A DNA stretch of 11,601 bases from Chloroflexota bacterium (GTDB lineage Bacteria; Chloroflexota; Anaerolineae; B4-G1), in the NCBI GenBank assembly GCA_003648085.1, contig QMOC01000024.1:1-11601 (forward strand), in the 5' to 3' direction. Numbering within the stretch: the first letter of the stretch is position 1; every line of letters begins with the position of its first letter. Positions 1-6,813 of the stretch are shown here, piece by piece. The notes beneath the pieces were generated by a model. It did no database searches. It worked only from the letters and a program-made list of their open reading frames with translations, and was not told the DNA's origin. The position numbers were made by a program, and so were the translations under genes.

Positions 1-1
1 G

Positions 2-82
2 GCGCAGCGGGATTACTTCGGTGCACACACCTACCGGCGGGTGGATAAGGAGGGGACATTCCATACGGAGTGGACGGGATAG
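2..82 (+). CDS. gnd: 6-phosphogluconate dehydrogenase, C-terminal end (partial)
   Basis: Only the last 26 codons and the TAG stop (80-82) are inside the window; the gene starts further left. The translated tail contains QRDYFGAHTY and FHTEW, the conserved C-terminal signature of NADP/NAD-dependent decarboxylating 6-phosphogluconate dehydrogenase. In that family this tail reaches into the active site of the partner subunit. The enzyme converts 6-phosphogluconate to ribulose 5-phosphate and CO2 in the oxidative pentose phosphate pathway. The frame is open from base 2. Its nearness to a PPi-phosphofructokinase gene on the same strand suggests a central carbon locus. The motif is very distinctive, so the call is fairly sure although the fragment is short. 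Confidence 0.88.
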   Translation, partial: AQRDYFGAHTYRRVDKEGTFHTEWTG

Positions 83-113
83 CAAGGCAGCAGGCAGTCC
101 GTGAGGGCTCGGT

Positions 114-142
114 TTGACGCCATTCGCAGGATTCCGTATAAT
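114..142 (+). promoter_or_regulatory. Sigma-70-type promoter for the toxin-antitoxin operon
   Basis: TTGACG (114-119) and a perfect TATAAT (137-142) are separated by exactly 17 bases, so transcription should start near 149-150, about 40 bases before the antitoxin ATG at 189. It lies in the 106-base gap after gnd. CGTAT (135-139) and ATACG (165-169) form a spaced inverted repeat, and TATT-CC-AATA (158-167) is a small palindrome. Either could be an operator for autorepression by the antitoxin, which is the usual rule for Phd/YefM modules, but this is inference. The same promoter could also transcribe the kinase gene at 950. Confidence 0.75.
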
Positions 143-188
143 GCGTAGTGAGATACATATTCCAATACGAGGCGCATAGGGGTGTGAT

Positions 189-476
189 ATGAGTAACGTT
201 ATCGGCGTGACAGACTTGCAGCGCAAATTCCGTCCTATTTTCGATGAAGTAGCATATCATGGTCGGTCGTACATCCTCACCCGGGGCAGCCGCCCAGAAG
301 CGGCGATGATCCCCTACGCGGACTTCTTGCGCTTTCAGCAGTTGCAGGAAAAACAAGTGCTTGCGCGCTTCGACCGGCTTCTGGCGCGGATGTCCCAACT
401 AAACGCTATGTACAGCGACGCTGAGATCGAAGCCGACCTGCAGGCCGCCGATGCCGATCTGAGGGACATTAGGTGA
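189..476 (+). CDS. Type II antitoxin, Phd/YefM family
   Basis: This 95-residue protein would neutralise the PIN toxin encoded next and probably represses their shared promoter. The N-terminal two-thirds has the Phd/YefM pattern: a short strand, a helix (VTDLQRKFRPIFDEV, about 8-22), then a strand pair (SYILTRGSRPEAAMIPYADF, about 27-46) leading to an acidic, helical C-terminal tail (about 75-95) of the kind that wraps around the toxin. Length is normal for the family. The ATG at 189 has AGGGG (178-182) six bases upstream. Its last codons overlap the toxin start by four bases (GTGA), which implies translational coupling. The family call is good; the exact partner specificity cannot be seen. 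Confidence 0.82.
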   Translation: MSNVIGVTDLQRKFRPIFDEVAYHGRSYILTRGSRPEAAMIPYADFLRFQQLQEKQVLARFDRLLARMSQLNAMYSDAEIEADLQAADADLRDIR

Positions 477-913
477 TCCGCGCTGTGGTGGACACCAATA
501 TCCTCATACGAGCGCTGATCAAACCCCAGGGAACTGTCGGGCCAGTACTGACCCACCTGCGGGATGGCGACTATACTCTGCTCTATGCCGATCCACTGCT
601 TGATGAACTGATTGCTAAACTCTCCCTGCCGCGTATCCGCAACAAATACCACCTAAGCGACGAGGATGTGGAAACCGTTCTGGCTCTCATTCTACTGCGG
701 GGAGAACCGGTCACGCCGCAACGCCGCATCACGGCCTGTCGTGACCCCAAAGATAACATCGTGCTGGAAGTCGCAGTGGACGGCGGGGCTGATTTCATTG
801 TCACCGGTGACAACGACTTGTTGGTGTTGCACCCTTTCGAAGGCATTCCCATCATCGGACCGGCCGAGTTCCTCAGGGCACTGGAGTATGGCGGACAGTC
901 AGGGTGTGCTTAG
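473..913 (+). CDS. PIN-domain ribonuclease toxin (VapC-like)
   Basis: A 146-residue PIN-domain protein of the 'toxin component, PIN family' type, expected to be a Mg2+-dependent ribonuclease. The acidic active-site positions are visible: D7 in VVDTNIL, E45 in LLDELIAKL, D91/D94 in CRDPKDN, and D113/D115 in TGDNDLL. The set is complete, so the toxin looks functional. The GTG start at 473 overlaps the antitoxin stop by four bases; with no separate ribosome site, coupled translation is likely. PIN toxins are more often paired with AbrB- or RHH-type antitoxins. A Phd/YefM partner is also well known, so this is not odd in itself. The RNA target cannot be inferred. Confidence 0.85.
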   Translation: MIRAVVDTNILIRALIKPQGTVGPVLTHLRDGDYTLLYADPLLDELIAKLSLPRIRNKYHLSDEDVETVLALILLRGEPVTPQRRITACRDPKDNIVLEVAVDGGADFIVTGDNDLLVLHPFEGIPIIGPAEFLRALEYGGQSGCA

Positions 914-949
914 ACCCAGTGAATGAGTAAAACCTGTGAGGAGGAATGC

Positions 950-2245
950 ATGACCAAACCACGAAACGTTGTCGTTGCCCAATCCGGCGGCCCGTCGCCG
1001 GTGATCAACAACTCGCTGCGGGGCGTCGTCGAGACGTGCTTCGCGATGCCGGAGCACTTCGGCACGGTCTACGCCGGCTATCACGGCATCGAGGGAGTAT
1101 TGCGGGAGGAGTTGCTGGACCTCTCGGCGCAGGACCGGGAGGAGATCGGGCTGCTGCGCACCACACCGGCCGCCGGAGCCATCGGCACCTGCCGCTACAA
1201 ACTCAAACCGCATCAACAGGAGGATTTCGAGCGCATCGTCGAGGTCTTCAAGGCCCACGATGTGGGCTACTTCTTCTACATTGGCGGCAACGACTCGATG
1301 GATACGGCGCACAAGGTCGCCCGACTGGCCCACGAGCGGGGGCTGGACTTGGTCGCCACCGGCGTGCCTAAGACGATTGACAACGATGTGGGGGATGCCG
1401 AGTTCAAACTGATTGACCACACCCCCGGCTACGGCAGCGTGGCTCGCTACTGGGCGCTCAATGTCCAGAACGCGAACGAGGAGAACGCCGGTGCCTGCCC
1501 CTCCGACCCGGTGCTCGTGCTCCAGGCGATGGGGCGCAAAATCGGCTTCATCCCCGCCGCCGCCCGCCTGGCCGATCCCGACCGGGAGATGCCGCTGCTG
1601 ATCTTTATGCGGGAATCTGGCCTCAGCCTGGAGGAACTGGCCGACCGGGTCAACGATACCCTGCGGGAGCGCGGGCGGGCCATCGTCGTCGTCAGCGAGG
1701 GGTTCGATGTGGGGGAGATCGGCGAGCGGAAAGACGCCTTCGGCCACACGATGTTCTCCTCCAGCCTGATGAGCGTGGAGCAGATCGTGGTGAACTATCT
1801 CAACGAGGTGGGGCTGGCGGCGCGAGGCGCGGCACGCGGCAACGTCCCTGGCACCGATCAGCGCGCTCAAATCATCTACGCCTCAACGGTGGACCTGGAG
1901 GAGGCATACAAAGTAGGGCAAAAAGCGGCCCAGATTGCCGTGGAGGAGGGCTCTGGCTATATGGCGACCATCTTGCGCGAGCCCGGCCCCATCTACAACG
2001 TACGCTACGCTCATGTGCCGCTGGAGGCGGTCGCCAACTCCGAGCGGTCGTTCCCAGAGGCGTGGATCGCGCCCTCGCGCACCGACGTCACCGACGACTT
2101 CGTGCGCTACGCCCGCCCGCTCATCGGCGACGACTGGCCCAGCGTTCCGCTGGTGGGAGGGCTGCAACGCTTCGCGCGGCTCAAGCCCGTCTTCGCCGAA
2201 AAGCGCCTTCCGGCCTACGTCCCGCAGGCCTATCGAGTCCCCTGA
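950..2245 (+). CDS. pfp: PPi-type 6-phosphofructokinase
   Basis: Phosphorylates fructose 6-phosphate to the 1,6-bisphosphate in the cytoplasm and is probably diphosphate-dependent and reversible. The 431-residue product has the phosphofructokinase phosphate-binding motif SGGPSPVIN (about 12-20), GGNDS (112-116) and PKTIDND (140-146), with D144 as catalytic base. Asp at the fourth position of GGNDS and Lys141 are the classical markers of PPi use; ATP enzymes have Gly at both. The length is above the roughly 320 residues of bacterial ATP enzymes and fits the longer PPi clade. I chose ATG 950 over the in-frame ATG at 923 because AGGAGG (939-944) sits five bases upstream of it. There are 36 bases after the toxin stop and no obvious promoter, so it may be transcribed with the toxin-antitoxin genes. 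Phosphoryl donor is inferred from residues only. Confidence 0.9.
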   Translation: MTKPRNVVVAQSGGPSPVINNSLRGVVETCFAMPEHFGTVYAGYHGIEGVLREELLDLSAQDREEIGLLRTTPAAGAIGTCRYKLKPHQQEDFERIVEVFKAHDVGYFFYIGGNDSMDTAHKVARLAHERGLDLVATGVPKTIDNDVGDAEFKLIDHTPGYGSVARYWALNVQNANEENAGACPSDPVLVLQAMGRKIGFIPAAARLADPDREMPLLIFMRESGLSLEELADRVNDTLRERGRAIVVVSEGFDVGEIGERKDAFGHTMFSSSLMSVEQIVVNYLNEVGLAARGAARGNVPGTDQRAQIIYASTVDLEEAYKVGQKAAQIAVEEGSGYMATILREPGPIYNVRYAHVPLEAVANSERSFPEAWIAPSRTDVTDDFVRYARPLIGDDWPSVPLVGGLQRFARLKPVFAEKRLPAYVPQAYRVP

Positions 2246-2264
2246 TGGTGTCTTCGGGGTTAAC

Positions 2265-3281
2265 TCAGGCGACTTCGCCGAGTCTGACTGGCCGGTTCTC
2301 CTCATAGGACCTGCGGGCCGCATAGCCCATGACGACCGGGATGCGCCCGTCAATCCCTGTCACCGGCGGCATCCGATCCTGCTGGATACACTCAATGAAT
2401 GCTTCCATCTCTGCAATGTAGGAATCAACGTAGCGTTCAATGAAGAAGTAGAGCGGCAGCGGGCCGTGGACCCCCTCGGCGTCGCTGACCACCGCTGAGT
2501 CGGGGGTCTTGTTGGAGACGGCCACCATGCCGCCGGAGCCGAAGACCTCGACCCGCTGGTCGTAGCCATAGACTGCCCGACGGCTGTTATCAATCGTACC
2601 GATGACGCCGTTCTCGAAGCACAGGGTGATGACTGCCGTGTCTATGTCGCCGGCCTCGCCGATGGCCGGATCCACCATCACGCCACCGACAGCATAGATC
2701 TCCTCCACTTCGCTGCCGATGAGGTAGCGAGCCATATCGAAGTCGTGGATGGTCATATCGAGAAAGATGCCGCCGGAGACTTTGACATATTCGATGGGCG
2801 GTGGGGCGGGATCGCGGCTGGTGATGCGCAGGATGTGAGGCTCCCCAATCTTGCCCGCCGCCACCAGTTCCCGCACGCGCCGGAAGTCGGGGTCGAAGCG
2901 CCGGTTGAAGCCAACCTGCAACTTGACGCCGGCCTCCTCCACCGCCGCCAGCGCCCGGTCAATGCGACCCAGGTCGAAGTCAATCGGCTTCTCACAGAAG
3001 ATGTGTTTACCGGCGGCGGCCGCTTCCTCAATCATCTGGGCGTGGGTGTCGGTGCTGGAACAGATGACAACAGCCTCAATGTTGGGGTCCTCCATAATCT
3101 CCCGATGATCCTGGATGGCCTTGGGGATGCCGAACTCGGCGGCGCATTTCTGAGCCGCCTCCAGGATGATGTCGGATACGGCCAGAAGATTGGCCTGGGG
3201 GATGCGAAAGGCCAGATGCTCGGCGTGGAGCCGGCCGATACGCCCCGCGCCGATAAGACCAACGTTCACTTTGGATGCCAC
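2265..3281 (-). CDS. iolG: Gfo/Idh/MocA dehydrogenase, inositol 2-dehydrogenase-like
   Basis: An NAD(P)-dependent oxidoreductase of 338 residues, the usual size for inositol 2-dehydrogenase. It has the Rossmann motif GLIGAGRIG (8-16), the catalytic-lysine motif CEKP (96-99, K98), GFNRRFDP (124-131) and GGIFLDMTIHDFDM (170-183), where D175 and H179 match the Asp/His catalytic pair of known inositol dehydrogenases. The likely reaction is myo-inositol to 2-keto-myo-inositol, but members of this family also oxidise other cyclitols and sugars. The start is GTG at 3281, preceded by AAGGAGGTGA (3286-3295), a full complement of the 16S 3' end, seven bases away. It is the last gene of the - strand run and ends 19 bases from the convergent phosphofructokinase gene. 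The symbol is by similarity; the substrate is not proven. Confidence 0.8.
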   Translation of the reverse strand: MASKVNVGLIGAGRIGRLHAEHLAFRIPQANLLAVSDIILEAAQKCAAEFGIPKAIQDHREIMEDPNIEAVVICSSTDTHAQMIEEAAAAGKHIFCEKPIDFDLGRIDRALAAVEEAGVKLQVGFNRRFDPDFRRVRELVAAGKIGEPHILRITSRDPAPPPIEYVKVSGGIFLDMTIHDFDMARYLIGSEVEEIYAVGGVMVDPAIGEAGDIDTAVITLCFENGVIGTIDNSRRAVYGYDQRVEVFGSGGMVAVSNKTPDSAVVSDAEGVHGPLPLYFFIERYVDSYIAEMEAFIECIQQDRMPPVTGIDGRIPVVMGYAARRSYEENRPVRLGEVA

Positions 3282-3285
3282 TGTT

Positions 3286-3295
3286 TCACCTCCTT
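3286..3295 (-). promoter_or_regulatory. Very strong ribosome binding site for the iolG-like gene
   Basis: The - strand reads AAGGAGGTGA, a ten-base match to the anti-Shine-Dalgarno sequence, with seven bases between GGAGG and the GTG start at 3281. It decides the start and suggests that this last gene is translated independently and at a high rate. Upstream genes in the block instead rely on sites embedded in the preceding coding sequence. Confidence 0.8.
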
Positions 3296-3313
3296 ACGCA
3301 TTACGCAACTTGG

Positions 3314-5278
3314 CTACGTATCGGGTGTTGCGTGTTCCGTAACCAGCCACCGGCGAAACCAGCCGCTGGCCAGTTGATTATCGAAGTAATGTCCCATCCC
3401 CTCCGGCTCAATCAGTCTGGCGCGTCGCGGCGAACCTAAAATCCGGTACACCTGGCGCACGATAGCAAAGGACTCACGCGATGCGGGGGTGGTGGCCGGG
3501 TCGCGCTGGCCGTTGACGAACATCACCGGGCGCGGGGCGATGAGAGCGGCCACATCTCCCATTTCAGCATAGCGCAGGATGCCGGGGATGTCGTTGCAGG
3601 GACAGTGCTCTTCGTCCAGGGAAGTGACGACGTATTTGCCCAGGTAACTATGGATCAACGCCACCTGCACCCGGTCGTCCAGTGCCGCCGTGTACATTGT
3701 CAGTGCACCGCCGGCGCCAATGCCGGTCGCGCCGATGCGGGCCGGGTCTACTTCCGGTCGGGCGAGGAGATAGTCTATGGCGCGCATTCCATCCTGGACG
3801 AGCAGGCCGTACCAGGTGCGGCCCACCAGCCGGGCGGCGGCGTCAATCTGCAGGTGCCCTAGCGCGCCGAGCCTGCCGAACCCGCGCAGTTCCATTGTCA
3901 GCGTGATGAAGCCAGCACGGGCCAGTTCCAGCGCGTTGGCCCGCTGATAGGATTTTTCCAACCCGGCCGTCTGGGCGATGGTGCCGTGGCCGGGGAAGAC
4001 GACGATGGCCGGCCGAGGCCCGTCTGCTTCTGTGGGCAGGAACAGATAGACGGGCACACGTAAGTCTTCCTCGGTGCTCAACCAGATGAGTTCACGCCGG
4101 AGGTCGTCAATCTGGATCTGTTCCTCAACCTCGGCTTCCAGTTCATCTGGACCGTAGGGTTGCCACGGGCGGTCGCCCACGCCCAGCAGGTCCCACAGCC
4201 GCTCGCGGAATTCAGCCCGCCACGCCTCCCACTCGGCCCGAGTCGTTCCCCGGAAACGATACGGCGGTGTGGCTGTGGCAGCGCGGCGGATGGGGGCCAG
4301 CAGCGCAGCGACGGCTGCCTCGTCCTTGCGGGCCTGAACGCCTGGCGCGATGCTTTCCACCAGCCGTCCACCCAGTTCGCCCACGCCTTCCGCCAGCCGC
4401 TCGACGACCTTTTTGACCTGGCGAGCGGGCGTGGGTCTTTCGCCGAAGCGTTGGGCCAAATCGGCGGCGGCCTCCTCCAACAGGACCCTATGTCCGTACC
4501 GAATTTCCAGTTCCTCTTGATTGCGGCGCAGCCAGAGGTACAGATCGGTCTCCGTGCGACCGGGGAACTTTCGGAGGACATCGCGTTGCCGGATGATCTC
4601 GACGATGGGAGCATACTGCATCTCACACCATAGCGCCACCGCCTCGTCAAAATCCACCTCCCGCTCGTCTACTTTGGAGAGGGCCTGCTGGAAGGCTTCG
4701 ATCTCGTACAGCAGATCCTCGTATCCGTCCGGCTGCGTGAGTTCGATGTGCAAGCCGGGGCAGAGGCGATCCACATTGGTGCGTTCCAGAAACGCGGCGT
4801 GAGCGGCCTTACACAACAAGTCGTCTACATCGGTGTCCGGTTCCAGAGGGACGCGGGTCTCGTACTCCCAGACATAGGCCTGGATGGTGGGAGCGCCATG
4901 CTGCCGCGCCACCGAGACACGGTGGTTGCCGTCGCGAACGAAGTAGACCTGGCCCACCTTGTAGAGTTCAACAGGAGGGAAACCGCCGCCAGAGGTGACC
5001 AGCCAGGCAATCCGCTGCCATCGTCCCCGGAGATCATCCTGCCGGGGGAAGAAGGCGCGGGTGAAATCCCGGTAACGGCCCACGCTGCCCACGATATGAT
5101 CCAGGGGCACATCCTGGAGGCCCAGGTAACGCACGTTGCGCAGGTGCAATCTCTGGCGCACTTCCTCAAAAGGCAACAGATCGGCCGGGCGGCGAGTGAA
5201 GGCAGCGAGAATATCCTGCACGAAGGCTGCGCGTCGGGCCTGTTCCCACTCCTGTTGGGTTTCGGGAGTCGTGTGCAT
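3314..5278 (-). CDS. ParB-like domain fused to an acetyl-xylan-esterase-like alpha/beta hydrolase with a Gly in place of the nucleophile Ser
   Basis: A 654-residue two-part protein of unknown role. Residues about 45-135 hold a ParB/Srx-like segment with YFVRDGNHRVSVARQHG (112-128). The helical stretch 140-330, with FPGRTETDLYLWL (238-250), resembles what I recall of DUF4032-type proteins. Residues about 340-650 resemble the acetyl xylan esterase/dienelactone-hydrolase group: PGHG (429-432), ELRGFG (463-468), CPCNDIPGILRY (559-570), IAPRP (580-584), D593 in GQRDP and H630 in GMGHYFD. The expected nucleophile elbow G-x-S-x-G reads G519-I-G521-A-G523, so no Ser, Cys or Asp is present and esterase activity is doubtful. 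There is no signal peptide, so it is cytoplasmic. ATG 5278 lies one base after the stop of the preceding metallo-hydrolase gene, whose final codons supply GAGG as ribosome site. Domain calls are by motif; the function is unknown. Confidence 0.72.
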   Translation of the reverse strand: MHTTPETQQEWEQARRAAFVQDILAAFTRRPADLLPFEEVRQRLHLRNVRYLGLQDVPLDHIVGSVGRYRDFTRAFFPRQDDLRGRWQRIAWLVTSGGGFPPVELYKVGQVYFVRDGNHRVSVARQHGAPTIQAYVWEYETRVPLEPDTDVDDLLCKAAHAAFLERTNVDRLCPGLHIELTQPDGYEDLLYEIEAFQQALSKVDEREVDFDEAVALWCEMQYAPIVEIIRQRDVLRKFPGRTETDLYLWLRRNQEELEIRYGHRVLLEEAAADLAQRFGERPTPARQVKKVVERLAEGVGELGGRLVESIAPGVQARKDEAAVAALLAPIRRAATATPPYRFRGTTRAEWEAWRAEFRERLWDLLGVGDRPWQPYGPDELEAEVEEQIQIDDLRRELIWLSTEEDLRVPVYLFLPTEADGPRPAIVVFPGHGTIAQTAGLEKSYQRANALELARAGFITLTMELRGFGRLGALGHLQIDAAARLVGRTWYGLLVQDGMRAIDYLLARPEVDPARIGATGIGAGGALTMYTAALDDRVQVALIHSYLGKYVVTSLDEEHCPCNDIPGILRYAEMGDVAALIAPRPVMFVNGQRDPATTPASRESFAIVRQVYRILGSPRRARLIEPEGMGHYFDNQLASGWFRRWLVTEHATPDT

Positions 5279-5279
5279 C

Positions 5280-6044
5280 TCAGACCTCGATCTTCAGACC
5301 GTCATAAGCCACTGTGACCCCATCCAGCCCTTTGGCCCACTCTTCCAGTTCATCGTGAGGACGGTTGTGATGGTTGCAATGAGTCAGGACTAGGCGTTTG
5401 GCCCCTACTCGCTCTTTTAACTCGACCGCCTCGGTTGAGGTAATGTGGTCTTCGTGCGGCGGGGAAAAGCGCGGAGTATTAACGATCAGCAGGTCGGCCC
5501 CCTCCATCAAGCGGTAGGCATAGTTGCTGAACCGATTACTCGTATCGGAGGTGTAGACGGTTTTGTGACCACCTTCATAGACGGCCAGACCAAAGCAGGG
5601 AACCGTGTGCTTGACAGCGAAGGGAGTGAAGAAGAAATCATCGAAACGCATGGCCATCCCCGGATGGAAGGGACAGTGAAAGGCAATATCTGCCAGTCTT
5701 TCACCCCAATTCTCCCGTCGTAAGGACTCGTACATCCCTGGCTCAGCAAAAAGGTCCACGTCCTTCTTCCAATAAAGGAACTCCTCCAATCCTCCAGTGT
5801 GATCATGGTGGGCATGGGTGAGAAAGATGCCATCTATCCGATGCACCTGGCCCTGAGTCAGCGACGCCTTGATGTCCGGTGGCGTATCGAGCAGCAATTC
5901 GTAGCCCGGCAGAGAGAAGAGGATGGCATTCCTGGCGCGGACCAACCTCCCGCCTTCGTTTCTGGCCCGGGTACAGTGGTCGCAGTTGCAATTGATGACC
6001 GGAATGCCCTCGGCCGAGCCGGTGCCCAGAAACTGAATCTTCAA
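5280..6044 (-). CDS. PhnP-like metallo-beta-lactamase-fold hydrolase, third of three tandem paralogues (catalytic site intact)
   Basis: A 254-residue cytoplasmic hydrolase resembling PhnP, the phosphodiesterase that opens 5-phosphoribosyl 1,2-cyclic phosphate. All seven dinuclear metal ligands are visible: THAHHDH (H77, H79, D81, H82), H146 in AVKHTVP, D167 in YTSDTS and H222 in LTHCNH. The PhnP-type structural zinc set C19, C21, C24 and H225 is also present. The C-terminal AYDGLKIEV matches the end of PhnP. The start is TTG at 6044, two bases after the previous stop; GGAGG (6052-6056), encoded by the last codons of that gene, lies seven bases upstream. No other phn genes are in view, so the substrate need not be a phosphonate intermediate. 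A cyclic phosphate or phosphodiester is a reasonable guess. Confidence 0.83.
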   Translation of the reverse strand: MKIQFLGTGSAEGIPVINCNCDHCTRARNEGGRLVRARNAILFSLPGYELLLDTPPDIKASLTQGQVHRIDGIFLTHAHHDHTGGLEEFLYWKKDVDLFAEPGMYESLRRENWGERLADIAFHCPFHPGMAMRFDDFFFTPFAVKHTVPCFGLAVYEGGHKTVYTSDTSNRFSNYAYRLMEGADLLIVNTPRFSPPHEDHITSTEAVELKERVGAKRLVLTHCNHHNRPHDELEEWAKGLDGVTVAYDGLKIEV

Positions 6045-6046
6045 GA

Positions 6047-6811
6047 CTACACCTCCACCGCCATACCATCGTAGGCCACGGTCACTCCCTCGAACTGGCG
6101 GACGAAGGCCTCCAATTCATCGTGGGGCTTATTCTCGTGATTGATGTAGGTCAGGATCACCCGCTTGGCCCCCACCTGCTCCCTGAGTTCGATGGCCTCG
6201 ATGGTGTTGATGTGATTCTCGAGGACCGTGTCGAAAGTAGGAGTATTGACGATCAGCAGGTCACAACCCTTCATAACCCGCCGGGCATAGTTGGTCAGGC
6301 GGGCAGGGGTATCCGAGGTATAGACGACTCTGGTCTGGCCCTCCTTCACCGAAATGCCAAAGATAGGGCGCCGACGGCGGGCGGCGAAAGGAATGATGGA
6401 GAAACCGTTGAAATAAAGGGAACTCCCCGGGTAGTATGGGATATGAAACATAACGGCATCGAGCATCTCCGTCCAGTGCTCCCGCTTGATGGTCTCGAAA
6501 AGAGCGTCCTCGGCCAGGAAATCCAACTGCCCCGGCCACCACTCGAATTCCTTGATCCCGCCGATGTGGTCGTAGCGAGATCGGGTGGCAAGAATGCCAT
6601 CCAGTTTGGTGATCTGATACTTGTTGATCAAGTTTCTGATGTCCGGAGCGCAGTCAATCAACAACTCGTAGTCGGGAAGGGAGAATAGGAGGGCGTTCCG
6701 CTCGCGGACCAGTTTTCCACCTTCGTTTCTGGCCCTGGTGCAGTGAGCACAATCGCAGCCGATGACCGGGATGCCCTCCGCCGCGCCGGTACCTAGAAAG
6801 TGAATCTTCAC
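6047..6811 (-). CDS. PhnP-like paralogue with a destroyed catalytic metal site (probable pseudoenzyme), middle of three
   Basis: At 254 residues it aligns without gaps to the neighbour at 5280-6044, but four of the seven catalytic ligands are replaced. THAHHDH becomes TRSRYDH (H77R, H79R), the H146 position becomes Arg within a run of four arginines (145-148), and H222 becomes Tyr in LTYINH. D81, H82 and D167 remain, and the structural zinc set C19, C21, C24, H225 is complete. The frame is intact, length is full and spacing is tight, so this does not look like decay. A dinuclear metal site is very unlikely. The arginines would make a positive pocket that could bind an anionic ligand or support a partner subunit (inference). 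The start is GTG 6811, two bases after the upstream stop, with GGAGG (6819-6823) seven bases before it. Confidence 0.8.
   Translation of the reverse strand: MKIHFLGTGAAEGIPVIGCDCAHCTRARNEGGKLVRERNALLFSLPDYELLIDCAPDIRNLINKYQITKLDGILATRSRYDHIGGIKEFEWWPGQLDFLAEDALFETIKREHWTEMLDAVMFHIPYYPGSSLYFNGFSIIPFAARRRRPIFGISVKEGQTRVVYTSDTPARLTNYARRVMKGCDLLIVNTPTFDTVLENHINTIEAIELREQVGAKRVILTYINHENKPHDELEAFVRQFEGVTVAYDGMAVEV
6052..6056 (-). promoter_or_regulatory. Ribosome site for the third PhnP-like gene, embedded in the codons for Val-Glu-Val
   Basis: GGAGG on the - strand is formed by the GTG GAG GTG codons at the C-terminus of the middle paralogue, seven bases before a TTG start at 6044. The spacing is identical to that at the previous junction. 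A reduced version, GAGG (5285-5288), lies six bases before the ATG of the fusion gene. Confidence 0.7.
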
Positions 6812-6813
6812 AG

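Noticed and set aside
923..949. Nine-residue N-terminal extension of the phosphofructokinase (ATG at 923)
   Set aside because: The AGGAGG ribosome site lies inside this extension, five bases before the ATG at 950, so it cannot serve the earlier start.
899..1870. 323-codon open frame on the - strand opposite the phosphofructokinase gene
   Set aside because: It is antisense to a gene with clear catalytic motifs. Its translation is low-complexity and rich in Ala, Gly, His and Val with no recognisable family, as expected from a GC-rich shadow frame.
2239..2279. Small hairpins in the convergent gap (CCCC/GGGG and GGCG-ACTT-CGCC) as a bidirectional terminator
   Set aside because: Stems are only four to five pairs, there is no T-run on either strand, and the second hairpin overlaps the end of the dehydrogenase coding sequence. 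Too weak to list as a terminator.
6047..6811. Middle PhnP-like gene as a decaying pseudogene
   Set aside because: It has no frameshift or premature stop, aligns without gaps to its neighbour, keeps the structural zinc residues and has an intact ribosome site and spacing; a functional pseudoenzyme fits better.
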